In this document: piece after piece, positions 1 through 13,379 of the stretch | Position numbering within the stretch: the first letter of the stretch is position 1 | Layout: each line of letters begins with the position of its first letter | Origin: Ulva prolifera | Lineage: Eukaryota; Chlorophyta; Ulvophyceae; Ulvales; Ulvaceae | Length of the DNA stretch: 64,000 nt | Assembly: GCA_023078555.1 (NCBI GenBank) | Contig: CM041203.1 | Span: forward strand, 3,577,981-3,641,980 | Reading direction: 5' to 3' | Notes under the pieces: generated by a model | What the model was told of the DNA's origin: nothing | What the model saw: only the letters and a program-made list of their open reading frames with translations | Database searches by the model: none | Made by a program: the position numbers and the translations under genes

Positions 1-3000
1 CTGTCAGGAGCACACCGCCATCATGGTCGGGCTGCTTGTGGGCCTTGCTGCGAGCCATCGCGGCTCAATGGACGAGGCGACCAGTCGAACGCTCAATATG
101 CACATCCCTGCACGGCACGCCTCGGTGTTTGGGGAGCTCGAGATCGCTCCGCTGACCCAGGCGGCCGCAATGGTCGGCCTCGGCCTGCTGTATGAAGGCT
201 CTGGCCACCAGGATACAAGCGAGATGCTGCTACATGAGATTGTGAGGCGGCCAAGCAGCAGCCAAGCAGTGCGCTGCCTACTCCACTGCGTACCACCTAG
301 GCATCAACACAGAAAAATAGGATTGATTCATTCGTGAATTACAGTTCGGCGTATTGCTGGCCATATGAGCGTGTCTATGCATGAATATCACCTGATGGTA
401 CACATGGTTTGTAGGGCAACGCTGGGGGACCCAACACCGGGGGAGAGGCGAGTGCAGTGACAGTTAACCAGGACAGGGAAGCGTACACGTTATCTGCAGG
501 CTTTGCGCTGGGCCTGATCAATATCGGCAAGGGCAGATGGTCTTCAGGGGTGTCCAATGGGTCAATCGCAGAGACCCTGCGGCGCCTAATTGTTGGGGGC
601 GCTTGGGGTGCGCCGCAACACACCCTGCCTGAACTAGACCTCTGCCTCATGAAGTTGCTGCTGTCGTGCGTTGCTGCTGTCGTGCGTTTGAATGCGTCTA
701 CTGCCCCTGGCCGTCGCCGATCTCGGCGTTGCCACCGCAGTCACCCAGACCATTGTGTCACTATTCATGATCTCGTGCCATGCCAGCCACCTAGCGCCCC
801 CTACCTCTCGAATCATCCATTCTCGGTAGCATGGTGCAGCATCCACTGTCCAGCCGATGGCACTGTGGCAGGCCGACCAGCGGTCATCCAAGATGCCCAG
901 CGATGACTCTGCGCCGAGCCACGGGCTGTCCCAGGTTGTACTTGAAGGCAGCCTGGTGAACTTGGAGGTCACGAGCCCAGCAGCCACGATCGCCCTCATG
1001 CTGATGTTCCTCAAGACGAATGACGCCGCCGTTGCGGACATGCTGGTGCTGCCAGACACGACGTTCAACCTGGACTTCATCCGGCCCTCCGACATCCTGC
1101 TGCGGGTTGTCGCCCGTTCGCTCATCATGTGGGACAGTATCAAACCGACGCGGGAGTGGGTGATGCAGCAGATGCCGCTGGTCATCCGCATGCGGTGGCC
1201 AGCGGCGCTGGAGGAAATCAAGGCTGCGGTGGCTGAGGGTAGGGAGTTCGACCATGAGGCCGTGCTTCTGGCACACCTGCATGCGGTCACCGGTTCCTGT
1301 TTGGCCCTTGGCCTGCGCTATGCAGGTGTGTCCTGTCCGCAAATTGTGCGGGATGCATGGGCAGTTATGTGGATGGTGCCATGCTTCATGCGCTGGTGCA
1401 CCATGATTCCTCGCATGTTGAAACACGTCTCTGTTGCGTCATGGAGTTGAGACCGACAACCAGATTCGCTGTGGTTGTAATAAAACCCAGGAGCCTATCT
1501 GGCCAGATCGCCATCATGGCGCTGTGTGGCAGGCGTACGGGTGATTGCAAGGAGTGAAGGCATCAGTGGGGGATCCATGTTGCAGGTACGGCTGTTGAGG
1601 AGGCCAGGGCGACATTGCAGGAAATGATCATCTACATTCTTCAGTGCCGCAAGACCCTTGCAGAGATCAAGGCTGCCGTTGAGGGGTTTTCCATTGATGC
1701 AATCATCATTGAGCGAATGGCAGCCGTATGTGCTATGGCTCTTGGCTCAGTCATGTCTGGCATGGGTGACCTGAAGACGTTTAAACTGCTCCGGTACGCG
1801 TCCTGGCAGCCTGATGGTTGACAAGGGCAAGAATCCGCCAGTGCAAAGCTCTCACAGCAGGAATGGAATTTGCAACTGCCATGCAGGGCACTACGCAAGC
1901 GCCTAAATGTTTCAGACGTTCCGATTAACACAGCAAATGCCACGACGGTCAGCCGCGGCTATGGTGTGCACATGGCCATCGGTATGAGCATCGGGTTTTT
2001 GTTCCTGGGAGGAGCTTGCTACAAGTTCAACACATCAAACAAGTCAGTGGCAATGCTGCTTATTTCAATGTGGCCAGCTCTGCCTTGCAGCCCAAGCGAC
2101 AATCGTTGCCACTTGCAGGTGAGGCATACAGAGCCATATGCTCTAGAACAGTGCCACCTCGCTCATCTATTCGCCTTTGCACAGGCGTTTTGGCCGGATA
2201 GCTTTGAGAAAGTGGATGTCTAGAGTGCCTTTGATAGGAAACGTTCGATCTACGCTTTCAGATATCGTCCGTGTGTCTTCGAAAGCCATACGTGTGGAGA
2301 TATATGTTCACTGCTGTTGCAGCTGGAGTGTCTGCACGTTCACTTGTGCAGCAAGCAGTGCTTGTGAAATAGCCAGTGGCCGCGTACATGTCGTCATAAC
2401 TCACTTGCAACAATTTGACATGGTGAAGAGGTGCAGGCATTGCGACATCTGTATGCACTGGCCTGCAACAAGCGCGTAATGAGGGCTGTGGATGTCAACA
2501 TCAGGCAGCCAGTGTACGTACCAGTCAGCTTGGCCATGGCCTCGACTGATCATGCATCTGCTGTGGCACCTGGAGCTGACTGCGAAAGTGAGAATCAGCC
2601 AGCAAACCTACAAACTCAGGCAGTATCCAGCCGTGACAATTCTGATCGAAAATCAAGTGCATGGGTGCGTCTGTCTTCGGCACTGCGCTTGCGAGATTTG
2701 TGATGCAGGTCATGCGTCACAGCCGCCGTCTCCGATCATGCATCTACACTGCACAAGTCATATTGTCTGCATACCAGAGTTGTTGCCGCTGCAAGCTGAG
2801 TTCCGTGTCATGCAGGCGGAATCAGGGCCAGATGTCACGAGCAGTCCGTACCCCAACCATGCGGTTGAGAACCGTTCCATTGGACTGGACGGACTTCCAA
2901 CATGCGGCCATACGCCTGCTGGGCCGACCGTTTCCACTTCTCAGCAGGTCTCGGTGACGGAGCGCCTTAGCCCCTGCCTCATGCCGGAGCCAGATCTGCT

Positions 3001-5097
3001 TCGTGGAGTCAAGGTGTGTTCTGCTTTGCAGCTGCCACACTCTTTCCTGGATCGGATGCTTTGGGTGCCCTCTGCACAAGGCGCCGTCTGCGGGGCGGTG
3101 GAGGCCTCGTTCGATTTTGCTCCAGGGGCTTTGGCTGTCCATGCCTTGGGCATGGGGTAGATGTGGGTCATTTCCCACATCATCTGGATGACGCACCTCC
3201 ACACCTTGAACCCACGACTAGAACTGTCGCTGTATGAAGGCAGGCACGTGTCTGCTGAATGCATCAACTTGCGGCCTGGCACCGTCAGATAATGCTCAAG
3301 CTTCAAACCAAGCAAACGTTGCATGCTTTGACTGAGTGAAGGTCATGACTGGGCTCAGGTAGTTTTGACAGGACTGTACCCGTGCAGGTGGGGGGTTCTA
3401 GGTATTGGCCTCAGATGGTTGATGCTGGCAAGCATGGGCTACTGACGCAGGCACTGTGTGACCGTGCAGCACTGTTTGTGAAGAAGCGTGCGCACGCCTT
3501 GGCCTACCAGGACGACCCGACAGGCGTGCGCAGCCTACTGTCCACATTAGTCTCCCCAGCAGGCCTGGCTTCGGCAGCTGTACCTGGCAGCTATGACCTG
3601 CTGCACATTTGCGCAACGTTCTCGACTGACCCGGTGATCACAAGCTTTGGCCTCGCATTCTGCCAACGCGACCAAGGTGGCCATCAGCATGCTGCATGGG
3701 AATCAACACGTCTGAGTGAAGATTCTGGAACCTTTCTTTGGCGCTTACTCAGTGAGGGAGTCATGCGGGAGACGGCTCATCTGCTCCCGTTGCAGCTGGC
3801 TGTTTTCTACAGCTTCAAGGTATTGCTGCCTCAACAAGCCATGTGTTGAGCCATATATGATGCCGTACTCATTGACGTTTTGCCACAACGTCTATTTGTT
3901 TCTGCAGACGCTCGGGGATTGCGCCTGGCTGCAACAGCCTCGCCCTCCTCGCAAATTCCACTTCCCACTGGGCAAATCTGGCTGCCCGGTCAGAGCACCA
4001 TTACCCCGTTCTCGCGACGTCATTGCGAAACATGATGTCGCTGCGGCCTCGATGCCAAGCAGCCCAATGTCTGAGGACGAGACTATGCGTTGTGAGGCTA
4101 AGGCGTCAGATCTTCCAACGTGGCCGAGCAGGCCGTTGGGGAACCCGTGTACAATGGGGTGGGGGTCAAGCGATGTCGCCACCAGTTCTGGACCTCTGCA
4201 GATAGTTCAAAACCTGGTCATGGCAAACGCATATTTTGCACAGGATAACGCGCAAGGAGGAACTGCCTCAAGTGTAACGGGCCAGGCACACGCACTGGAA
4301 CCAGCATTCCTGCAGTCATGCTGGTTGCAGCTGGAGCAGGTACAGCTTTCGTAGATTTCTATGTCACAAATTCAGCAAAACAATGTTGCACATGCGTGTG
4401 CTCGCACTGACTGGCACCTCGGATTGTTGTGCCATGTGTCGGCACCTGAGCTTCCAATGCAGACTCGTGATTTCTGGTTTCGTGTGGCAGCCAAAACCAT
4501 TTGAGGAAAAGGCAATTCATTTATGAGGCAATTTTCAGGTTTGGAGTCTGCTTGATAGCAAATCTGCTTCAAGGGATCACCCCAGTCCAAGCACAGAAGG
4601 CCAGCCATCATCGGTAATGCAAGAAGCTTTGCATGCACCAGCTCCGCTTCCGCCATCGCACTTTTTGCCGATGGCAGATTTTCCAGGTTTGAGTCGCATC
4701 TTTTCAGGCCAAGTTTCTGCCTGTGAAGGACAGATTCCAACAGTAATGTCACACAGATCATATGGAATGCTGGGAAATTTTGGGAAATCTGTCTGCAGCA
4801 CCATGGACTCTGGTGCAATGTTTGCATTACTAGTTGGTGCACACTCACCTCTGCAGCTGCAAACTGCGAGTTTAGGTGACATAGTCCGTGTGATGTGCAG
4901 AAGCTGACAAAATTTGGACAGCAGCAATGGTGCCGCTGTATCTGGCATTCCACCAGGCAAATGATATGAAACAACTCAAGGCTGAGGCGAGGCCTGTCGT
5001 GAGCAAGCTAAGGGAGGTGCTAGATGATTCAGAAATTGCCATGGTGTTGAGTTCCGCGACAGGCCTGCCGCCGGCTGTTGCAAGCACTTTGGTATAA
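1..5097 (+). CDS. APC1: APC1, anaphase-promoting complex scaffold subunit (3' part, multi-exon)
   Basis: APC1 is the largest scaffold of the anaphase-promoting complex/cyclosome, the ubiquitin ligase that drives mitotic exit. The window opens inside its PC (proteasome/cyclosome) repeat region. The first segment, up to about base 240, contains GLLVGLAASHRGSMD, HIPARH and GLLYEGSGH, all hallmarks of the APC1 PC repeats. Further recognisable exons lie at about 415-535 (EAYTLSAGFALGLI), 857-1330 (MFLKTND, FIRPSDILLRVVARSL), 1586-1790 and 1950-2085 (YGVHMAIGMSIGFLFLGG). Others lie at about 2430-2560 (QALRHLYALA), 2940-3020 (PEPDLLRGVKV) and 3390-3670 (YQDDPTGVRSLL). The first junction is clear: a GTGAGG donor at about 241 joins in phase to an exon after TTGTAG. 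The last exon starts at about 4925 and ends in TAA at 5095-5097. The 5' half lies outside the window. Exons between about 3900 and 4925 are poorly resolved. The family call is firm; the exact model is not. Confidence 0.9.
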
Positions 5098-5350
5098 TCA
5101 TTTTTCCATTCACAGGCTGGAGCGGCTTGGAGCTTCAGTGCTTGATTGTAACGCATGCTTGACCATGGCTTGCACTCGGGACTTATTGTACACAGCTGTG
5201 CAAACGGGGCAAGCCAACTACATTTCAGGAAATGTCACTTTAAAGGTGTGATCAATGTCTTGAAATCATTCGACAAATGTGACCGGTGTGCACAGGCAGC
5301 AATAATAAAACATTGATCATAATTTATCAATTTACGAAAATGTCACAACA

Positions 5351-5439
5351 GCTTGTGTAGCTCAGTGGTTAGAGCGCTCGTTTAGTAACACCGAAGTCTG
5401 ATCAGCGGGAGGTCGTAGGTTCGATTCCTACCTCAAGCA
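5351..5439 (+). tRNA. tRNA-Thr (anticodon AGU) with a 16-nt intron
   Basis: The sequence folds as a complete tRNA. The acceptor stem is 5351-5357 with 5432-5438 (one T-T mismatch), and 5439 is the discriminator A. The D stem is 5360-5363 with 5372-5375. The anticodon stem is 5377-5381 with 5405-5409, using G-T pairs. The T stem is 5415-5419 with 5427-5431 around loop TTCGATT. The anticodon AGT is at 5384-5386. Sixteen extra bases (5388-5403) follow position 37, the canonical site of eukaryotic nuclear tRNA introns, and removing them leaves a 7-base loop. The internal A box (D arm) and B box (GGTTCGATTCC) serve as the pol III promoter. Confidence 0.9.
5388..5403 (+). other. tRNA-Thr intron
   Basis: This 16-nt segment lies between tRNA positions 37 and 38. 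It must be removed to restore pairing of 5377-5381 with 5405-5409. The location is the one recognised by the eukaryotic tRNA-splicing endonuclease. Confidence 0.82.
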
Positions 5440-5440
5440 C

Positions 5441-5446
5441 TTTTTT
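5441..5446 (+). terminator. RNA polymerase III T-run terminator
   Basis: Six T residues begin two bases after the tRNA discriminator base. This is the expected pol III termination signal for the tRNA-Thr gene. Confidence 0.8.
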
Positions 5447-8400
5447 GTGCCCTGCAAATGGAACAACGCGATCTGTGTCCCCCGACCCTCCGCGGCGGCC
5501 GGGGAGGGCCCGGCGGGGGGTGCCCGGGATGCGATGGGACGAGCCCGCGGCGTCGCGGCTGTCAATTGCATGTGCTCCCGGTGGAGCAGTGCCTGATCCG
5601 GAGCTTGTTCATATGCACCTCGGACTCTGCACAGTTTTGGACAGCGGTTTTATGCTTTCGCGGTGGAGGCTCAAGGCAATGCGACTGGGGACTCGCAGCC
5701 CGTCGTGCAACTGCCACGCCCCGGCTGCAGAACGAGGGCGAGTCTGACACACAGCTACACAAGGATGTAATCTGGCGGGAACATTGATGCCAAAAATGTT
5801 GATTGGACTGACCCCCACGGGCAGCCGGTTGATTGTCCGGATTGCAGACCGAACCCCTTGACAGCAGTCAAGGGTATGAATCCCGATTCTCGCATTTTTC
5901 TTGAGTAAGCGCCTATGGCCTTGAAAGACACGGAGGGATACCATGAACGCCACGATGAGTGGCATACGCCCATCTGCATTAATGTACACCTCGGGTGCAC
6001 TCCCGATCCCAGCCGGGTACATCCCAATTTCGTGACGTGGCCAAACACGTACACTTCACCGCGACGTGCACATGTGGGGTACTCATTGCCGATGGCAGGC
6101 AAAACACGTTGCTATACATTCCGTCCCGAAGTGTACACTACTCCAGTAATCCTGGGCGAAATGCACATTTTGATGTACCCACACGTCGGCGTGAAGTGTA
6201 CGCAACAAAGTGTACAGTCTGACCCCCGGGGCCCCCACCATCATATTGTAGTGATTAAGAGCATGCTTGTAGCGCTCAACCATTGGAGTATTGCGCATGC
6301 TTGTGAAACTCGTGCGAGTCCTTGAAGTCGAACTTCGAGTACAATCGCTGTCTGCGGCCTGTTTCTTTTTTCCTTTTTCTTTCCAGAACTGGCTTTTTGA
6401 ATACCACCAGCATTGTCAGCTGGCGCTAGAACAGTGCGGTTTGGCAATCGGCAAGTCACAAAACCAATTTATGCAAGGCCACGCTTGCAATGCCGATGAA
6501 ACACATACCACTCATGTACACAAATCTTCAGTGCATGCAATCATATATAGTAGTGTGAGGAGCAGCTACTCAAACCTGTCTGGCGGGTTGAAGCCCGCCA
6601 AGGTGTCGGGAACGAGGCAGTGTAACAACAGCCGGTACTCCTACCTAGCCTCATCACGAGCGGGCAGACTGTGCACCCCCCCCCCCCCCCCCCCCCCCCC
6701 GCGTCGACGGAAACACCAACGCCTCGCACCACGACCTGTCGGCATTCTGCCCATTTTTTAAATAATACCCGGCAAACAGATCGGTTTGGTAGAGTCCTAG
6801 ACTTTGACTGCGCACTGCTTGGCTGTAGGTTCGCCCCCGATAGTCCTACAAACGGCCGTTTTGCGTTGGACGGCAACAAGAAGGTAAACTATTTGTAAAG
6901 CTACCGAGCCGTATCCTCTTGGGACGTTGACACGTCCGGATACCAGGGACCATATTTGCCGCATGTGAATCCGCTCCTCGAACCATGGCCACCTGGAAAC
7001 TCCCTCCAAACAAGCGTACGCATTGGACATGTGCACGTGGTGAGCGGTGCGAACAGCCATGTGATAGGTATCTATCTCACACATTCAGCACCGGACCGCA
7101 AGTTGATGATGTTTGGGGGTGGTGCGTTGTGAATTGGCGCCTTCCCACAGCGTGGACGGAGACGCTGATCTGTTTGTATGCTGACACTTGTGTGCCAATG
7201 CATACCCTTCCTCTCTCGGATGGTTTGGGGAAGAGGCGCAACATCCTCGCGCGGCACGCCATGTAGGCCGGCAACGGACGCGCCCTTGCCAAATCGACGG
7301 CGGAGCGGCGCCGGCTTTTTGAAAGAGGTTGCACCGAGCAAGCTTAAGCATGGCACACACGGGGGCCACCGCATCCTCTGGAAAGCATGCATGCACGTGT
7401 TGTCATGCCACTTGGGCAACAATTGTTGCTCGGCCCTTTTGCAGCGCCTCCATTGACCGTGCAAGGCGGCTTGTGGCACCAGTGTTCTTATCCTGCATTC
7501 TGATCGATGCCTCGTAGCCATGTAGATAGTGCTAGATTCATAAAGTGCTATAGTATACATTCGCCAAGTGACGCATGACTCAGGCCTCCTATCCCGAGGT
7601 AATACAAGGTCGTATCACATAGTTAGGCCTGGAGTTTCGAACCTCCCGGAAAGTACTTGTTGTGAAACGTGCATCTCACACTGACGCACTGGCACTCAGA
7701 AAGTATCAGCCAAACACGTACGCTGACAACCGTTGACGCGAATGCATGCATGCTCGCTGACGCGGCTCTTGCATGTCCAAGTGCAACCCACAATATACAC
7801 TCCCGATTCGTGTAAGACTCAGAGCTGAAGCTCGGGCAACACCGTGCACCACAATACGTCTGGTCGCAGCTCGAACACTGCACCATGCTCAAAGCATGCA
7901 GTAGAACATTGAACGCTGCGACTTGAATAGCCACGCGCTTGAAGCGTCTACAGCCAGCTCATCGGCGCACACCACGTCCAGCAACACAATAATCACAGAC
8001 GATTACACCTATTTGGCCTCACACCGAGATGCTGCCCAACAAGCACTCGCACCGAGCCATCAGCGGCCCACGCGCCTGCAACCATGCCACACCACAGCGG
8101 GCTTAAGGTTATTACAAAAGAGTAAACGGGAGAAGCGGGGCTTGGGGTACATCCTACATTGGCGCATGCATACACCGTTGCTCAGAGATTCAGGGCGGCC
8201 ACTCCGTAATACCAATGCAGTGCCAGCTCTGATGAAATTCAACCACAATATACAGATTTCCCTCGCATGTTTGGGATCTGTGGTGGGTGCTCGCGATTGT
8301 GGGGCATCTCGGCGAGGCCAGCCAAGCAGGGGGTCGCCTTGGGCACGTCACGGGTAGTTATACCTACGCTTGCTGGGTATGGACACACATGCTTCACAAC

Positions 8401-9177
8401 AGATGGGATGCCATCTATTTCTGCATACTGCTTACACGCTGTCGTAGCATTCTGCGTGTTGCTGCTTGTTATGTTGTCGGCAATGGTCTTCGTACCGCGA
8501 TGAAAGCCCATCACCGCGCTACACCCGGAGCAAACAAGCCCCCACGGGGCTGTGCTCCTAGACAGTACTTGACCCCCATAACACGCAAATTAGCGATGCA
8601 CGAAGTGAGGTGCACCTCATCCTGTGCATTACTGTCATGCATCGCTCCGCATACAACTCAACACGAAGCAACGAGGCAAGTTGACCCAATTCTCGTTTTC
8701 GTGAGTACACATATGGGCGTAGATGGCTTTCACATTCTCGTGTGCCCCAATTTACATGCTTGCCATGAGTTAGTGTGTTGTAGTGCGCTGCCGCGTGAAG
8801 ACCGCCCGGTCTCTAAGTGTACGTGGTGACGCCTGTGGTGAGTTCAATCGTGATTCTAGGTCGACATGCTTAGGCTCCAAAAAGAGGTTCCGCCCGTGAT
8901 ACATAATTGTGGCTTGATCTATTGGGTATACACGACTATGACATGGTTAACACAAGCCTCAGATGTCGAACCTTTAATTATTAATTTAGTATGGTGAATG
9001 TATGTTCACAAATACATGACGTATTGCATGCATGGATTACTTGTAGTGTTGTCAAAATCGTGCCTGCGCCATAGTGATCACGAATAGTTGTCTCACGACA
9101 CCTCCCCCCCGGGCCCAATGCTCGTGCTGATACCTGAGCAATAAATGATGTGTCCACCGACATATCCAAGCACATTC
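5447..9177. other. Gene-poor stretch, no supported gene
   Basis: I found no recognisable protein or RNA gene on either strand. The first 100 bases are very GC-rich. Bases 5980-6220 carry many GTAC-centred motifs such as AAGTGTACA. A 25-base poly-C run sits at 6676-6700. The open frames here are short, lack codon or domain signatures and often overlap on both strands. The stretch probably consists of decayed mobile DNA. Confidence 0.5.
6676..6700. repeat. Poly-C tract (25 C)
   Basis: An uninterrupted run of 25 C residues. Similar runs occur at 17860-17876, 36108-36122 and 62124-62152, and a G run at 51192-51203. The exact length is vulnerable to sequencing error. Confidence 0.9.
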
Positions 9178-9560
9178 GTGTGTGTTACAAGGATAACAGG
9201 CGGCGAGGCGGGCAGCACCGCGAAAGAAGCAAGCAGATCAAGTACAAACCCAGACACCCACGCAACACACACAGAACTCAGCACGCGCCCAGAAACCGAC
9301 CTCACACACAGAATCTTAGACCGCTACACACCCACACCCACATCCACACACGCACACATACAGACACACACCGCCCCACACACACCCATACAGCACCCCA
9401 CACCACAATGCATGTCCCCGCACGAGAGAGCCGCGCTCGACGAGGCGCCGCCCGAGGCCGCCTGTCCGGGCCGCCCGACTGCCGGGGGCCTCCCCAGCCC
9501 CAAACCCAACCCCATCCCACCCCCGCACCCACAGCGCCACCTGCCAGCCTGGCAGATCTA
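9178..9560 (+). repeat. C/A-rich repeat, copy 1 of an inverted pair
   Basis: The + strand starts with GTGTGTGTTACAAGGATAAC, continues through an AGCACCGCGAAAG block, then a long CA/CCCA-rich stretch, and ends in a segment rich in CCC and GCC. The reverse complement of 11110-11575 has the same order of elements: a GT run, TTACAAGGA, AGCACCGC, then a C/A-rich tail with GGCCCCCGCC. The two are diverged inverted copies. Apparent Pro/His/Thr-rich reading frames here come from base composition and are not supported as genes. Confidence 0.6.
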
Positions 9561-10347
9561 GACCGCCACGCAGCCCAGCCGGCCTGCGTTGCATCGCACC
9601 AGGGGCGATGCGGTGTCCAGGCCGTCCTCATGGGGTGTGCACGGTCCCCGCACATGCCATCGAACTCATTCCGGGCGCCCGAGAGCCAGAGGCCACGGTC
9701 GGTGGCGTTGAGCACATTCGGTTGCGGCCCTAGGAGGCTTCCGTGTGCGGGCTTCTGTTTGAATGTGTGAGCAGAAGGTGAAGCGCGCTATTGTTGACCG
9801 ACGGGGGATTATTTTTTACCACAGTGCCGCCTGGGCGTGCATTGCAAATTATTAGTGACAATCTGATGTTGGTGGAGACGTAGCAGATATTATGGGAAGT
9901 CACAACGCATGAGCCTGCGGCCAACAATGTGTTGACATGTGCTCCATGCCCGAATCGATCTGTGCATCGAGTGTATAGGGTGACCTCCGATGGGGTTGTC
10001 CCAGTTGTTGTGAAAGTACCTCATAGCGCCTAAGGCAGGTGCAGATGGTGATGCACACAGAAGGTAACACGTGGCAGTCACCAGCCCGCGAGTTAGAAGA
10101 CGCATTCCAATGCGCTGTATAGGTCGAACAAGGTCATGGTCCAAGTATCTGACTCAGGTACTGACCATGCAGGTGTGATCCCAGATCTCAGGCGCCATGT
10201 GCTAAGTACTCCGCACACATACTTAACATTTCGGCCAACTCAACTAAACTAAAGGTATGACGCTTCCACTCGCGCTTGCATTCGAACACCAGTGTAGCGA
10301 GGGAGAGCCCGTGAGAATCCGCCAGCATTATACTATCTGTGATGATC
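9561..10347. other. No supported gene
   Basis: No conserved protein motif, tRNA or clear repeat was recognised in this stretch, which lies between the C/A-rich repeat and the first copy of the 170-bp repeat. Confidence 0.5.
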
Positions 10348-10522
10348 TATGTGCATATGTGCGGATGCACACAACTACATGTAACCTGTTCTGATACACT
10401 CTCACGGTACTATCTGTCTCCCTCTTGTGATGCTCGGTCCTAACTCTGTGCGTGTAATTTTATGGAACTCATTGATTGATTTGCAAGGCTGGCGCGGTAG
10501 ACTGTGAGTCTGACTTGCCCAT
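10348..10522 (+). repeat. Dispersed ~170-bp repeat, copy A
   Basis: It begins GTGCATATGTGCGGATGCAC and contains the later anchors GTAACC, TGTCTCCCTC, CTCTGTGCG and GCGCGGTAGACTG. The same ordered anchors recur at 11948-12118 and 12911-13072, in the same orientation and with considerable divergence. It has no coding potential. The origin is unknown; a terminal repeat or short interspersed element is possible. Confidence 0.6.
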
Positions 10523-11109
10523 GAACGGTTATGGCGATTTTTCGGCACACCCCGAGAGTGTATGTGTCTAGATTTTTTGAAGACAAGTGCACACGAAATA
10601 CAAGCATACAACGCATCGTGCGCTGAGGCTCGATGTGACTACGAGTGCACGTAGTGCACTACACTACGTCGACCAGCTCATTCATGATCACAATATCGCT
10701 AATGGCTGAGCGAATCAATCTCAAAATATATGTGCACTTCATCATGCACACGAACACAATTGAAAGCGCTTTAATTAGGTGATTATATCATAACTTGCGT
10801 GCCAGGCAACTCAGCCGCACCCTGTGAACTTCTCAAGATCACATGCTCACATGCCAGACTTAGCAATGCATGCGATAGTGTGCACAGGCTACGGGCAGGT
10901 CAAAGCCCAAGCCCTTGCGTTACACACCGTGGCGGCTCGAGCCAAGGTGGAACACAGAATGTACTCAACAAGTGTCAGACTCTTTTCCGGCATGCCCGTC
11001 ACTCCGATTCAAGGATATCGGGACTCTTAGATCACGGAGCTTCATTGTCCGGCATGCATGTCACGACTGAGCACGCTTTGTTGTGATGGCGGCTTATAAT
11101 TAAGCGTGC

Positions 11110-11797
<688 letters not shown>

Positions 11798-11947
11798 TCA
11801 CACTATAACCACACCCACACCTCAATTCGGCAGGATCGCGTCCTCCAGGCACAGTCCAGACAACCACACCCACTGCTCAACTACATCGAGGTCCGCTCAG
11901 TGACCAAGGACAAATCGTCCTGGACAGATATCCTATTTATGCTGTCA

Positions 11948-12118
11948 TCTGTGCGCATATATGCGGATGCACAAAGAGATCCGTAACCAGCTCTTACACA
12001 ATTTCACAATACTGACTGTCTCCCTGCGTGTTCCTCGGCTCTACCTCTGTGCGCAGAAAGTACGGGACACACTGAATAACTTGCCCTGACGCGGTAGAGT
12101 GCATGTCTTACCCGGCCA
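11948..12118 (+). repeat. Dispersed ~170-bp repeat, copy B
   Basis: It shares with copies A and C the order GTGCGCATATATGCGGATGC, CCGTAACC, GACTGTCTCCCTG, CTACCTCTGTGCGCAG and CTGACGCGGTAGAGTG. It lies about 150 bases beyond the CA run. Confidence 0.6.
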
Positions 12119-12455
12119 GGACTGTATATATGCATATGCTGAAAGAGACAGGCACACCGGCCGCGCCGTTCCCACGGAGCACACTGGCGCCCGCTGTGCA
12201 TGCCGACTTCGACACCGAGCACCAAGATATCGCACCCGACCCGGTGACCGCCTGCTGCGTGAGGTCAAGCACATTCAGGACAGGATCTTCCCAGAGGCCC
12301 CGGCACGCTACAAGCACCTCGATGAGGCCTTCACGCCCGCCATGCTCGAGTCGAACAACAGCATGGTGATCAACTGCCCTGAGCGCGTAGACCGGTCGAC
12401 GAAGCTCTCCCGCGATCTTCACATATGTATGGACCACACGTGTGCGATCTTCTGA
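12119..12455 (+). other. Possible coding remnant, unrecognised
   Basis: An open frame at 12099-12455 includes the protein-like stretch REVKHIQDRIFPEAPARYKH followed by LDEAFTPAMLESNN. I do not recognise a family. It sits between copies B and C of the dispersed repeat, so a fragment of a mobile element is plausible. It may equally be a chance open frame. Confidence 0.25.
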
Positions 12456-12910
12456 GGCGCAGAGACCGTGTCGCAATTGCAAGTGGTAGCATGTCCTGCT
12501 ACACGGCACATGTTAGCCGAGGCATGCCCGCACCGGTGACGACACCCTCACCTGTGGCAAGTACGGGGTGCACGCCGACCGCTCAAACACCGCCGAGTGC
12601 AAGGCCACGTGTGTGTGCCGGCCCGACGTGGAGGGAGCTCGATAAAGGCATGGATCAGTCGTGGGCTTACCGGGGGAATTGCATGTTACTGGGGACGCTA
12701 GCGAAGCGCGACGGCCGTGTGTCCGGAGGCAGCATCCTCGCGCCGCAATTTATGCCACAACGCATGGGCCTGCGGGTAGCGGTGTGGTGACAGGTGCTCT
12801 CATGCAAGGATCGATATGCGGTTGTGATGCATGGGACAGCCGCCAACGGGACTGTCCCGGAATAGTGAGGGCGATCCTGCGAGGATCCCCCGCCGTAATC
12901 TTGACTGTTC

Positions 12911-13072
12911 GAGTGCATATATTGAGATGCACACTATGATCTGTAACCTTTGTTCTTACTCGTTCACGGTATTAGCTATCTCCCCGCAGTATTCCAATGT
13001 TCTACCTCTCTGCGCAGTAGGTATGGAATACTGGCTCTCCTCACCTGACTACTGACGGACTGCGTGTCCTGA
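12911..13072 (+). repeat. Dispersed ~170-bp repeat, copy C
   Basis: It shares GTGCATATAT..GATGCACAC, CTGTAACC, CTATCTCCCCG, CTACCTCTCTGCGCAGTA and CTGACTACTGACGGACTG with copies A and B, in the same order and orientation. It lies just upstream of the copia relic. Confidence 0.6.
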
Positions 13073-13379
13073 CATGAAATGACATGTTTTCTGACATGGT
13101 AGCGATCAAGTTTTACGTTTTGTCTATTGTGGTCTTGTTCAGGAATTCCTAATTAAGCCGTTGGCCAAAGTTTGTGCAAACACACGGCAGCTATTCCACT
13201 GCTATGCCGGCGCCTAGGCTGCGGCCACAAGCGCAAGGATCTTTTAGCCATCTGGTGACATCTTGTCGTTAAGTAAAATGCGAGATGTATGCTGCAATGA
13301 TCAGCGCTGGGATTTTCGAAAACGAATGCGTTCGTTTGTTTTCTCAACCCGTCGGCATGCGAGCCACCCATCGGTTCGA

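Noticed and set aside
7600-7650. T-arm-like GGAGTTTCGAACCTCC
   Set aside because: It forms only a small hairpin; no cloverleaf around it.
9145-9770. Pro/His/Thr-rich ORF of about 206 codons
   Set aside because: Its composition follows the C/A-rich repeat; the opposite strand is equally open, and no motif is conserved.
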